A DNA stretch of 64,000 bases from Comamonas testosteroni (GTDB taxonomy: Bacteria > Pseudomonadota > Gammaproteobacteria > Burkholderiales > Burkholderiaceae_C): positions 4,072,481-4,136,480 of the forward strand of contig CP044131.1 in the NCBI GenBank assembly GCA_008727115.1. The letters are read 5' to 3'. The position numbers and the translations under genes were made by a program. Positions 47,087-55,115 of this stretch are shown one piece after another; within the stretch, counting starts at the first letter, position 1; each line of letters starts with the position of its first letter. The notes beneath the pieces are model-generated. The model was not told the DNA's origin. It did not search any database and worked only from the letters and a program-made list of their open reading frames with translations.

Positions 47087-47225
47087 CCGCCGAATAGCGG
47101 AAACTGCGTATTCTGCAAATCAATGCTTACCCTAGAATGATTTCCACTATAGGTTGCACCGAGAGTCAGCACTTGCGCTCTACAGATGCAATCAATCGGA
47201 CCTACTGGATTCTGGGAGCTATTTG

Positions 47226-48203
47226 ATGCAACGTCGTCACTTTATCTACACCGCCGCTGCTGCTGCAGTGGCTTCTTCCTTGCCCGGCCTGGCTGCGGCA
47301 CAGGAGACATCGCGCCCGCTGCGCATCGTCGTGCCCTTCCCCGCTGGCGGCTCTACCGACATGGTGCCCCGCAATATGCAGGACGTGCTGCCCAAGCTGC
47401 TGGGCGGTCAGGCTGTCGTGATTGAAAACAAGGCCGGCGCTGGCGGCTCCATCGGCATGGCCGAAGTGTCCCGCGCCACCGACGGCGTGACCTTTGGTAT
47501 CGCCACGCTGTCCACCCACGGCGTGAACCCTGCCGTGTTCAAGAAGCTGCCCTACGACGCCACCAATGATTTCGTGGGCGTGACCGAGGTCGTCAAGGCC
47601 CCCGGCGTGCTGGTGATCAACCCCAAGCTGATCCCCGTGAAGACCTTTGCCGAATTTGTGGACTACCTCAAGGCCAACCCCGGCAAGATCTCCTACGCCA
47701 CGCCCGGCAACGGCACCATCGGCCACATGTGGGGTGCGCAGTTCCTCAAGAGCACGGGCACGGACATGCACCACATCCCCTACCGCGGTGCGGGTCCGGC
47801 CATCAACGACGTGCTGGGCGGCCAGGTGCCGGTGTACTTCGACCAGGTGGCGTCTTCGCTGCCCCACATCAAGGCCGGCAAGGTGCGTGCGCTGGCCGTG
47901 TCCTGGCATGAGCGCCTGGATGTGCTGCCCGATGTGCAGACATATGCCCAGGCTGGTCACCCCGACCTGAACGATCCTTCCTGGTTCGGCCTGGTCGCCC
48001 CCAAGAACACGCCTGCCGCGCAAGTGGAGCGTGTGCAAAAAGCCATTGTTGCGGCTCTCCAGGACCCCGCCGTGCAAAAGCGCATGGCCGCTCAGGGCCT
48101 GTATCCCTCTGGCACCACCAGCGCTGAATTCACCAAGCAGATCTCCAGCGAAGTGGCCAAGATGAAGAAGGTGGCCGCGGCCGCCAATATTCATCTGGAT
48201 TAA
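47226..48203 (+). CDS. tctC: Bug/TctC-family periplasmic substrate-binding protein
   Basis: The 325-residue protein has a twin-arginine-like leader MQRRHFIYTAAAAAVASSLP (QRRHF, an RR pair), then the receptor signature RPLRIVVPFPAGGSTDMVPR and VVIENKAGAGGSIGMAEVSR. It should bind a carboxylate in the periplasm and present it to a carrier or to the TctE-like sensor upstream. TctA and TctB genes are absent, so it is an orphan receptor or works with a carrier encoded elsewhere. ATG 47226 is used; the frame extends upstream to 47154. It ends at a strong terminator. Confidence 0.88.
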   Translation: MQRRHFIYTAAAAAVASSLPGLAAAQETSRPLRIVVPFPAGGSTDMVPRNMQDVLPKLLGGQAVVIENKAGAGGSIGMAEVSRATDGVTFGIATLSTHGVNPAVFKKLPYDATNDFVGVTEVVKAPGVLVINPKLIPVKTFAEFVDYLKANPGKISYATPGNGTIGHMWGAQFLKSTGTDMHHIPYRGAGPAINDVLGGQVPVYFDQVASSLPHIKAGKVRALAVSWHERLDVLPDVQTYAQAGHPDLNDPSWFGLVAPKNTPAAQVERVQKAIVAALQDPAVQKRMAAQGLYPSGTTSAEFTKQISSEVAKMKKVAAAANIHLD

Positions 48204-48246
48204 AAACAGGAGCTGATTGCGCTTGTCGCAATTGGCTTTCCAATAC

Positions 48247-48274
48247 AAAAGGCCTGCAAATGCAGGCCTTTTTT
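48247..48274. terminator. Bidirectional terminator after the tctC-like gene
   Basis: AAAAGGCCTGCA-AA-TGCAGGCCTTTTTT is a perfect stem, also positioned to end the convergent SPOR gene. Confidence 0.9.
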
Positions 48275-48292
48275 GCGCTAGCAGCTATCAAA

Positions 48293-49084
48293 TTACTTGC
48301 TGCAGGTCTGCAAAGCCTTGGGCAACAGGTTCTTGCCCGCCAGCGCAACCACCTCGCTGCGGAAGGTCGGCGTGGCCTTGGGCAGACGCAGGGCATACGT
48401 GGTCACATCGGGGCGCTCTTGCACCACGCGGGCAGAGCGAACGCCCTGGCGGGCATAGGTCGCCAGCTGTCGCTGTGCAGCCTCTTCCGTCGAAAAACGC
48501 CCCAGCGACAGGCCCGGCTCAAAATTGCCACCGGCACGGTCAAAGTCGATATTCATCAGGCGCAGCTCACCGCGCTTGCGATCCAGAAACTCGGCGTCGG
48601 GGAACTTGCCCATGTAGACCATCCAGCGCCCGTTCTGATGGCTGGGCACCAGCTCCCAGTCGCTCTTGGGCTTGCCTGCCAGCGCACGGCGAATGCTGTC
48701 GGCCTGCGCCTCTTCAATGCCGCTGGCCTGATAGCAGGCCTCAGCCTCCTTCTTGGCTTCCTTCACAGGCTCCTTGGGCTCTTTGTCCTCCTTGGGCTCC
48801 TGGGCTTTGGCCGCTTCCGGCTTGGCTTCTTCCTGCGGCTGCACTTCCTGAGGCAAAGGCACGCTGTCCTCAACCTGCGGTGCTGGGGTCTCGGGCTCCG
48901 TGCTGCCGGACTGCTGTACCGGCTGCGGCAGAAACTCCAGCGCATCGGGCTTGATCTGATCCTGCAGACGCTGCGGCTCGGACTGCACCTCGGGCGCCAT
49001 CCCCATGCTGGCCAGATAGCCGTGGCTCCACATGTAATAGCCCGCGTTACCCAGGAGCAGCAGCACAAAGACGATTCTCAGCAT
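48293..49084 (-). CDS. SPOR-domain protein
   Basis: The 263-residue protein has an N-terminal membrane helix (MLRIVFVLLLLGNAGYYMWS), a long Pro/Glu/Lys-rich linker (about 33-115) and a C-terminal SPOR-like segment (WMVYMGKFPDAEFLDRKRGE; SLGRFSTEEAAQRQLATYAR). SPOR domains bind denuded glycans at division sites, so a cell-envelope or division role is likely. In other Burkholderiales it follows birA and coaX; here birA is next upstream after a family B repeat and no coaX is present. The family is inferred from the pattern and linker. Confidence 0.8.
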   Translation of the reverse strand: MLRIVFVLLLLGNAGYYMWSHGYLASMGMAPEVQSEPQRLQDQIKPDALEFLPQPVQQSGSTEPETPAPQVEDSVPLPQEVQPQEEAKPEAAKAQEPKEDKEPKEPVKEAKKEAEACYQASGIEEAQADSIRRALAGKPKSDWELVPSHQNGRWMVYMGKFPDAEFLDRKRGELRLMNIDFDRAGGNFEPGLSLGRFSTEEAAQRQLATYARQGVRSARVVQERPDVTTYALRLPKATPTFRSEVVALAGKNLLPKALQTCSK

Positions 49085-49152
49085 GGCGTTCTCATATCAA
49101 TGTTTGCGTTAGGTTACAGCCTCTGCGTAGCCTGTGAAACCGGCGCATTCCA

Positions 49153-49262
49153 AGCGCGGGCAGCCGAGCAAGGGCCGTCCCGCAGCGATGGCGGCGTCCT
49201 CCTCCCATAGCGCGCAGCGCGTAGAGAGGAGAGGAGGAAGACGCGAAGCGGCTCAGGAGGTG
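49153..49262 (+). repeat. Family B repeat copy between birA and the SPOR gene
   Basis: GCCGAGCAAGGGCCGTCCCG..CCCATAGCGCGCAGCGCGTAG..AAGACGCGAAGCGGCTCAGGAGG; the long variant with the central hairpin, as at 42811. It ends seven bases before the birA stop. Confidence 0.82.
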
Positions 49263-49268
49263 GCCCAT

Positions 49269-50108
49269 TCAATTTCGTATTGGAGTACTGGCCGGGCGCA
49301 CGCTGATTTCCGAACTGGTCACTGCCTGCACACCTGCCGCCGTGCGCACCAGAAAGCCACCATCGGCCGCCACACCTTCGGCCATGCCCGTCGTGCCATC
49401 GCTCAGGTTCACCTCGCGGCCCGCCAGCAGGTCACGCTGGGCAAAGCGCTGCATCAGCGGCGCAAAGCCGTGCTGGGCAAAGCTCTGCACCTCGGCCACC
49501 AGATTGGGCAGTATGCAGGCCAGTGCCGTAGGCGCGTCCAGCGCCGCATCGAGCTCTTGCAGGCAGGCCGGGGCCGTGCGCATGCCATCACCAGGGCGGG
49601 GACGGACATTGATGCCAATGCCGATCACCACATAGCGCGGCGCGCTGAAGTCATGCTGGTGCGAGCCCACAAAGCTGGCCGTCTCGATCAGAATGCCGGC
49701 CAGCTTGCGGTCGCCTTCCAGCCAGAGGTCGTTGGGCCATTTGATGCCGATCTTGGGCGCAGCACCCAAAGCACTTGCAACAGGCAGACGAGGCTGCAGG
49801 CTCTCGGCCACGCTCACGCCCACGGCCAACGACAGGCCAGACCAGTCCTTGGGCGCCAGCGGCAGGCCCAGCGAGAACATCAGCGAATCGCCCACACCAC
49901 TGACCCAATTGCGACCCAACCGGCCACGCCCTTGCGTCTGCTGCTCTGCAATCAGCAGCACCGGCTCCGTCAACCCCTCACGCGCACGACGCATAAGCTC
50001 GGTGTTGCTGGAGTCGATGCTGGGCAGCACCTCGACCGTAAAGCCCGGCAACTGCGGTGCAATGGCTTCCCACAAGGCTTCGGCATTCCAGTGAATCGGC
50101 TGGGTCAT
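49269..50108 (-). CDS. birA: Biotin--[acetyl-CoA-carboxylase] ligase
   Basis: The 279-residue protein holds the catalytic biotinyl-AMP region QQTQGRGRLGRNWVS and GIKWPNDLWLEGDRKLAGIL plus GIGINV. It attaches biotin to acetyl-CoA carboxylase BCCP and similar carriers. The N-terminal winged-helix repressor domain of E. coli BirA is absent, so it acts as enzyme only (monofunctional class). The start MTQPIHWNAEALWEAIAPQL is used with AAAGAGAA upstream. The next gene downstream is the SPOR gene, and the usual coaX partner is missing. Confidence 0.93.
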   Translation of the reverse strand: MTQPIHWNAEALWEAIAPQLPGFTVEVLPSIDSSNTELMRRAREGLTEPVLLIAEQQTQGRGRLGRNWVSGVGDSLMFSLGLPLAPKDWSGLSLAVGVSVAESLQPRLPVASALGAAPKIGIKWPNDLWLEGDRKLAGILIETASFVGSHQHDFSAPRYVVIGIGINVRPRPGDGMRTAPACLQELDAALDAPTALACILPNLVAEVQSFAQHGFAPLMQRFAQRDLLAGREVNLSDGTTGMAEGVAADGGFLVRTAAGVQAVTSSEISVRPASTPIRN

Positions 50109-50187
50109 TTCTCTTTATCCAAATCTTTGCGCACAGCGCAAATCTAAAAACCGTCAGCGCACTCCAAAACCGGCGCGCCTTGAAATC

Positions 50188-50280
50188 AGAGACAGCGAGC
50201 AAGGGCCGCCCCGCAGCGAGGCTGTCGTCCCCCTCCGCGAAGCAGAGAGGGGGAAGGCGCGCAGCGCCTCAGGGGGTGCT
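50188..50280 (+). repeat. Family B repeat copy overlapping the end of the SET gene
   Basis: GACAGCGAGCAAGGGCCGCC..GAGGCTGTCGTCCCCCTCCG..AGGGGGAAGGCGCGCAGCGC..CTCAGGGGG. The minus-strand TGA stop of the SET gene (50269-50271) is inside the CCCCCTGAG edge. Confidence 0.88.
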
Positions 50281-50775
50281 TCCCGGAAACGGCGGTTTCC
50301 AGCCCCTTTTCGGCGCCAGCATCGTCCCCCGGCAGTTCGCCGCGCCGCAATAGCAGGCGTATTCGGCCTTGAGCTTCTTGGTGTAGCGCTCTTCCACCAT
50401 CAGGCCGTAGTCGTAGTTCAGCTCTTCACCGGCTGCGATATTGCGCAGCGCAATGATGTAGATGCGGCCATCGACCTCGTCGGTATAGCAGTTGGGATCG
50501 CAGCTGTGATTGATCCAGCGCGCAGAGTTGCCCTTGTGCGTGGCATCGATCACACGCTCGTCATCGACCTGAAAGTAGAAGGTGTGATTGGGCTGGCTGG
50601 GGTCATGCGGGTGACGATCCTGCGCCTCCTGCCAGTCGATGACTTCACCCACATACTCAATAATGGTTTCGCCTTCCGCAATATCCTGCGCGGCGAAAAC
50701 GCCTTTGCCATGCACGCCGGAGCGCCGAGTCTGGATGCGACGGCCTTTTGATGAGGCCAGGGATGTGCGGGGCAT
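50269..50775 (-). CDS. SET-domain lysine methyltransferase-like protein
   Basis: The 168-residue protein has the SET core. AdoMet-binding strands are GVHGKGVFAAQDIAEGETII and EYVGEVIDW, the pseudo-knot motif is ARWINHSCDPNCY, and the catalytic-Tyr region is AAGEELNYDYGLMVEERY. A post-SET CYCGAANCRG follows. A basic N-terminal stretch precedes (SSKGRRIQTRRS). The family methylates protein lysines, classically histones. The target here is unknown. The gene is divergent from topoisomerase III, 117 bp away. A longer frame to 51333 crosses into the topoisomerase gene and is not real. Confidence 0.9.
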   Translation of the reverse strand: MPRTSLASSKGRRIQTRRSGVHGKGVFAAQDIAEGETIIEYVGEVIDWQEAQDRHPHDPSQPNHTFYFQVDDERVIDATHKGNSARWINHSCDPNCYTDEVDGRIYIIALRNIAAGEELNYDYGLMVEERYTKKLKAEYACYCGAANCRGTMLAPKRGWKPPFPGSTP

Positions 50776-50892
50776 GTTTTCTCTGATACTTTGAATATGC
50801 ACACATGTGCGCATGCGCGCGCGTGAGAAGCGGATTGTATGAGCCCGAGCACTATGAGTGACTCGGGTGGTTAATGACGACGAGAACACACA

Positions 50893-53808
50893 ATGACTAA
50901 AACCCTGGTGATTGCAGAGAAGCCTTCTGTCGCACAGGACATCGTCCGTGCACTGACCCCGGTGGCAGGCAAGTTCGAAAAACACGATGACTATTTCGAA
51001 TCCGACAGCTATGTGGTGACCAGCGCGGTCGGCCACCTGGTGGAGATTCAGGCGCCCGAGGAATTCGACGTCAAGCGCGGCAAGTGGAGCTTTGCCAACC
51101 TGCCCGTGATTCCCCCACGCTTTGACTTGAAGCCTGTGGACAAGACCAAGACGCGTCTGAACGCTGTGGTCAAGCAGGCCAAGCGCAAGGATGTGACCGA
51201 ACTCATCAACGCATGTGACGCGGGACGCGAAGGTGAGCTGATCTTCCGCCTGATCGAGCAATACGCAGGCGGCGCCAAGGGCGGGCTGGGCAAGCCCGTC
51301 AAGCGCCTGTGGCTGCAGTCCATGACGCCGCAAGCCATTCGCGACGGCTTCAACAATCTGCGCAGCGATGCCCAGATGCAGGGCCTGGCCAGCGCCGCGC
51401 GCAGCCGCTCCGAAGCCGACTGGCTGGTGGGCATCAACGGCACGCGTGCCATGACGGCCTTCAACTCGCGTGACGGCGGCTTCTTCCTCACCACCGTGGG
51501 CCGCGTGCAGACGCCTACGCTGTCACTGGTGGTGGAGCGCGAAGAAAAAATCCGCAAGTTCGTCAGCCGCGATTACTGGGAAGTGCATGGCACGTTCGAC
51601 GCGCAAGCTGGCCAGTACCTGGGCAAGTGGTTCAACCCGCAGTGGAAGAAGTCCGACGATGCCGAAGCCAAGGCCGACCGCTTGTGGAACAAGCAAGACG
51701 CCGACGCCATTGCCGCCGCTGTGCGCGGCAAGCCTGCCACCGTTACCGAAGAGAGCAAGCCCACCACGCAGGCCTCGCCCCTGCTGTTCGACCTGACCAG
51801 CCTGCAGCGCGAAGCCAACGGCAAGTTCGGCTTCTCGGCCAAGACCACACTCGCGCTGGCGCAAAGCCTGTACGAGCGCCATAAGGCCCTGACCTACCCA
51901 CGTACCGACGCGCGCGCCCTGCCCGAGGACTATCTGCCCGTGGCACGCCAGACTTTCGACATGCTGGCCACCAGCGGCATGCGCCATCTGGCACCGTTTG
52001 CACAGCAGGCCATCAACGACAACTACATTCGCCCCAGCAAGCGCATCTTCGACAACAGCAAGATCTCGGATCACTTTGCCATCATCCCCACCACACAGGC
52101 CCCCACAGGCCTGAGCGAGGCTGAGCAAAAGCTGTACGACCTGGTCGTGCGCCGCTTCATGGCCGTGTTCTTCCCTAGCGCTGAATACCAAGTCACTACC
52201 CGCATCAGCAAGGTGGAGCAGCACAGCTTCAAGACCGAAGGCAAGGTGCTGGTCAAGCCAGGCTGGCTGGCCATCTACGGTAAGGAAGCTGCCAACGAAG
52301 TGGAAGACGCCAAGGAAGGCGACAAGGGTCAGCCCCTGGTGGCCGTACAGCCTGGCGAGCAGCCACGCACCGACCATGCCGATGTCAAGGGCCTGAAGAC
52401 CAAGCCGCCTGCACGCTACAGCGAAGCCACGCTGCTGGGAGCCATGGAAAGCGCCGGCAAGCAGATCGACGACGAAGAGCTGCGCAGCGCCATGCAGGAA
52501 AAGGGCCTGGGCACGCCAGCCACGCGCGCGGCCATCATCGAAGGCTTGATTACTGAAAAGTACATGTTGCGCGAAGGCCGCGAGCTGATCCCAACGGCCA
52601 AGGCCTTCCAGCTCATGACGCTGCTGCGTGGACTGGGTGTGGAAGAGCTCTCGCGTGCCGACCTGACCGGCGAGTGGGAGTACAAGCTGTCGCAGATGGA
52701 AAAGGGCCAGCTCTCGCGCGAAGCCTTTATGCAGCAGATTCAGGCCATGACCGAGAAGCTGGTCAAGAAGGCCAAGGAATACGACCGCGACACCATCCCC
52801 GGCGACTACGCCACGCTGGCCACGCCCTGCCCCAACTGCGGCGGCGTGGTCAAGGAAAACTACCGTCGCTACGCCTGTACGGGCGCAGACGGCCACAGCG
52901 CAGGCTGCGGCTTCTCGTTCACCAAGTCGCCCGCAGGTCGCACCTTTGAGACTTCTGAAGCCGAGCAATTGCTGCGCGACCGCCGCATTGGCCCGCTGGA
53001 AGGTTTCCGCTCCAAGGCGGGCTGGCCTTTTGTGGCCGAAGTCGCCATCGTGCATGACGAAGAAGCCAAGAACTACAAGCTGGAATTCGACTTCGGCGAC
53101 GACAAGGATTCCGAGGACACCGGCGAGATCGTGGACTTTGCCAGCCAGCAGCCTCTGGGCCCCTGCCCCAAGTGCGGCTCGCCCGTCTTCGAGCATGGCG
53201 CCAACTACGTCTGCTCCAAGGCCGTGCCCACGCTGCAGCAGCCCACACCCAGCTGCGACTTCAAGAGCGGCCAGATCATCTTGCAGCAGCCCATTGAGCG
53301 TGAGCAAATGACCAAGCTGCTGCAGACGGGCAAGACCGATCTGCTGGAAAAGTTCGTCTCCAACCGCACACGCCGCAACTTTAAGGCCTTCCTGGCCTGG
53401 GATGGTGCAGCAGGCAAGGTGAACTTCGAGTTCGAACAGCGCGAGGGCAAGTACCCGGCACGCAAAACTGCTGGCGCAGCGACCAAGACCACAGCCGCCG
53501 CAAAGAAGACAACAGCTGCTGCCAAAAAATCCGCCACAAAAACCACCAAGGCTGCTGCCGTCAAAAAGCCGCGCACCGTCAATGCCACGCTGTCACCCAG
53601 TGCCGATCTGGCAGCCGTGATCGGTGATGCACAGACCTCGCGCCCCGAGGTCATCAAGAAGCTGTGGGACTACATCAAGGCCAACGGACTGCAGGATGCC
53701 AAGGACAAGCGCGTGATCAACGCCGATGCCAAGCTCAAGCCCGTGTTCGGCAAGGACCAGGTCAATATGTTCGAACTGGCCGGCATCGTGGGCAAGCATG
53801 TGAGCTAA
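50893..53808 (+). CDS. topB: DNA topoisomerase III with C-terminal SWIB domain
   Basis: The 971-residue type IA topoisomerase has a TOPRIM (VIAEKPSVAQDIV; CDAGREGELIF), the catalytic Tyr335 in LTYPRTDARALPEDY and the RSRSEADWLVGINGTRAMTA loop. C-terminal Cys-rich elements are CPNCGG...CGF (about 643-678) and CPKCGS...C (about 757-777). An Ala/Lys/Thr-rich linker (about 858-893, e.g. AAAKKTTAAAKKSATKTTKA) precedes a SWIB/MDM2-like domain (about 894-971: RPEVIKKLWDYIKANGLQDA, DPVFG-like KPVFGKDQVNMFELAGIVGKH). It relaxes negative supercoils and decatenates; the SWIB tail is an unusual chromatin-type module. A terminator follows. Confidence 0.95.
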   Translation: MTKTLVIAEKPSVAQDIVRALTPVAGKFEKHDDYFESDSYVVTSAVGHLVEIQAPEEFDVKRGKWSFANLPVIPPRFDLKPVDKTKTRLNAVVKQAKRKDVTELINACDAGREGELIFRLIEQYAGGAKGGLGKPVKRLWLQSMTPQAIRDGFNNLRSDAQMQGLASAARSRSEADWLVGINGTRAMTAFNSRDGGFFLTTVGRVQTPTLSLVVEREEKIRKFVSRDYWEVHGTFDAQAGQYLGKWFNPQWKKSDDAEAKADRLWNKQDADAIAAAVRGKPATVTEESKPTTQASPLLFDLTSLQREANGKFGFSAKTTLALAQSLYERHKALTYPRTDARALPEDYLPVARQTFDMLATSGMRHLAPFAQQAINDNYIRPSKRIFDNSKISDHFAIIPTTQAPTGLSEAEQKLYDLVVRRFMAVFFPSAEYQVTTRISKVEQHSFKTEGKVLVKPGWLAIYGKEAANEVEDAKEGDKGQPLVAVQPGEQPRTDHADVKGLKTKPPARYSEATLLGAMESAGKQIDDEELRSAMQEKGLGTPATRAAIIEGLITEKYMLREGRELIPTAKAFQLMTLLRGLGVEELSRADLTGEWEYKLSQMEKGQLSREAFMQQIQAMTEKLVKKAKEYDRDTIPGDYATLATPCPNCGGVVKENYRRYACTGADGHSAGCGFSFTKSPAGRTFETSEAEQLLRDRRIGPLEGFRSKAGWPFVAEVAIVHDEEAKNYKLEFDFGDDKDSEDTGEIVDFASQQPLGPCPKCGSPVFEHGANYVCSKAVPTLQQPTPSCDFKSGQIILQQPIEREQMTKLLQTGKTDLLEKFVSNRTRRNFKAFLAWDGAAGKVNFEFEQREGKYPARKTAGAATKTTAAAKKTTAAAKKSATKTTKAAAVKKPRTVNATLSPSADLAAVIGDAQTSRPEVIKKLWDYIKANGLQDAKDKRVINADAKLKPVFGKDQVNMFELAGIVGKHVS

Positions 53809-53844
53809 ACACGCTCAGAAGCGGTCTGCAAGACGCTCCAAGAC

Positions 53845-53876
53845 AACGCTGCACGGGAAACCTTGCAGCGTTTTTT
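53845..53876 (+). terminator. Terminator after topB
   Basis: AACGCTGCA-CGGGAAACCT-TGCAGCGTT followed by TTTTT. Confidence 0.9.
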
Positions 53877-53953
53877 CATGCGCCACATCGTCGGCAACGC
53901 GTAGGTACACCCACGACATGCCTTTGTGTTCCCTATCCGCTATAAGCATTGAT

Positions 53954-54748
53954 ATGAATGCAAACGATGACCTGATGACGATGACGGCCACCGGCCTTCC
54001 CTCCCTGCAACCTGCTCGACCCATTGCACTGGAGGGTGCATCCAACTTCCGAGATCTCGGCGGCTACAAGGGCCGCGACGGACGCAGCCTGCAGTGGCGC
54101 AAGCTGTACCGCTCGGCCCACCTGGCGCACCTGACCCCGCAAGACCTATCCCAGCTGCAAACGCTGGGCATCACCCGCAGCGCCGACTTTCGCGGTGTAG
54201 ACGAGAGCACCCATTTCGCCTATCAATGGCCTCAGCTTGACCGCCATGCGCTGGTGGTAGAGCCCACGGTGGTACAGCGTGCACAGTCCATGATGGAGCA
54301 GGGCCTCAAGCTCACCGCCGAAGTCACGGAAGAGTTCATGCACGAAACCTACCGCAGCTTTGTCAATGACTACGGCCCCCGCTTTGCCCAGTTCTTCACC
54401 TTGCTGCAAAACAACGATGCACCGCTGGTCTTTCACTGCACCGCCGGCAAGGACCGCACGGGCTGGGCTGCCGCCTTGCTGCTGACATCGCTGGGGGTGG
54501 ATGAGGATCAGATCATGGAGGACTACCTGCTCACCAACCAGTACTTTGCGCGCCCCTCAGCGTCCGTGCTGGGCGCCATGCCGGCAGACGCACTGGATGC
54601 GCTCTGGCGCGTACAGCCGTCCTATCTGATGGCCTCGGTAGAGGTGGTGCGTGCGCAGTATGGCAGCGTCAACCGCTACCTGAGCGAAGCGCTGGGCGTG
54701 GACGAGTCAGCCCGTGAACGACTGGCCGAGTTATATCTGGAGAGTTGA
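53954..54748 (+). CDS. Tyrosine-protein phosphatase (dual-specificity / PTP-like)
   Basis: The 264-residue protein has the P-loop HCTAGKDRTGWAAALLL with Cys162 (CX5R, C-T-A-G-K-D-R) and an early ASNFRDLGGY motif. The LYRSAHLAHLT and FRGVDEST segments belong to the Tyr-phosphatase family 2 / LipA-like group (IphP type). It may remove phosphate from protein Tyr/Ser/Thr or lipids. The start at 53954 (MNANDDLM) is chosen; in-frame codons reach 53918. A family A repeat follows at 54751. Confidence 0.87.
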   Translation: MNANDDLMTMTATGLPSLQPARPIALEGASNFRDLGGYKGRDGRSLQWRKLYRSAHLAHLTPQDLSQLQTLGITRSADFRGVDESTHFAYQWPQLDRHALVVEPTVVQRAQSMMEQGLKLTAEVTEEFMHETYRSFVNDYGPRFAQFFTLLQNNDAPLVFHCTAGKDRTGWAAALLLTSLGVDEDQIMEDYLLTNQYFARPSASVLGAMPADALDALWRVQPSYLMASVEVVRAQYGSVNRYLSEALGVDESARERLAELYLES

Positions 54749-54750
54749 TC

Positions 54751-54810
54751 AATTTTGATAGCTTGCAGCGCATACCAGCATTGGCCTAGAAGTCTTTTTG
54801 ACTGATAACA
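54751..54810 (+). repeat. Family A repeat copy
   Basis: ATTTTGATAGCTTGCAGCGC..CATTGGCCTAGAAGTCTTTT directly follows the phosphatase. Confidence 0.65.
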
Positions 54811-54886
54811 GCCAGTTACAGCGGGATATTGAGGGGCCGCTACCATGGCTCCATCACCCGCAATGGATGCGGGCAAGGAAATACCC

Positions 54887-55036
54887 ATGCGCAAATGGCT
54901 CACTCTGGCCGCAGCAACCGCCACGCTGGCGCTGACGGCCTGCTCCGGCACCATGCCGGCCTCCTCCAACTCCAGCGGCTCCACTGGCGTGGAAGTCTTT
55001 GGCACCGTGGATACCGGCATCAGCCGCACCTGGTAG
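54887..55036 (+). CDS. Very small lipoprotein with porin-like tail
   Basis: The 49-residue product is MRKWLTLAAATATLALTACS, then GTMPASSNSSGSTGVEVFGT and VDTGISRTW. A lipobox LTAC gives a Cys at residue 19. The mature part is only about 31 residues: a Ser/Gly-rich stretch and GVEVFGTVDTGIS, which resembles the first beta-strand of Burkholderiales porins (SVTLFGVVDAGIS type). It could be a genuine tiny lipoprotein or a remnant. No clear ribosome site lies near 54887 (CAAGGAAATACCC is usable). A terminator follows immediately. Confidence 0.65.
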   Translation: MRKWLTLAAATATLALTACSGTMPASSNSSGSTGVEVFGTVDTGISRTW

Positions 55037-55059
55037 CCCTTCTCCCTGGGCCACAAGGC

Positions 55060-55100
55060 ACGAAAAAGCCCGCTGAGCACAATGCTCAGCGGGCTTTTTC
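55060..55100. terminator. Terminator between the small lipoprotein and maeB
   Basis: AAAAAGCCCGCTGAGCA-CAA-TGCTCAGCGGGCTTTTT is a perfect long stem with A and T flanks; it serves both convergent genes. Confidence 0.93.
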
Positions 55101-55115
55101 TCTTTGACGCTGTGA

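Noticed and set aside
47087..47225. Sigma-54 promoter matching the NtrC-like sites
   Set aside because: No GG-N10-GC element of acceptable fit was found before the tctC-like start.
51523..53307. 594-codon minus-strand open frame inside topB
   Set aside because: GC-driven antisense frame opposite a complete topoisomerase; no ribosome site or family motif.
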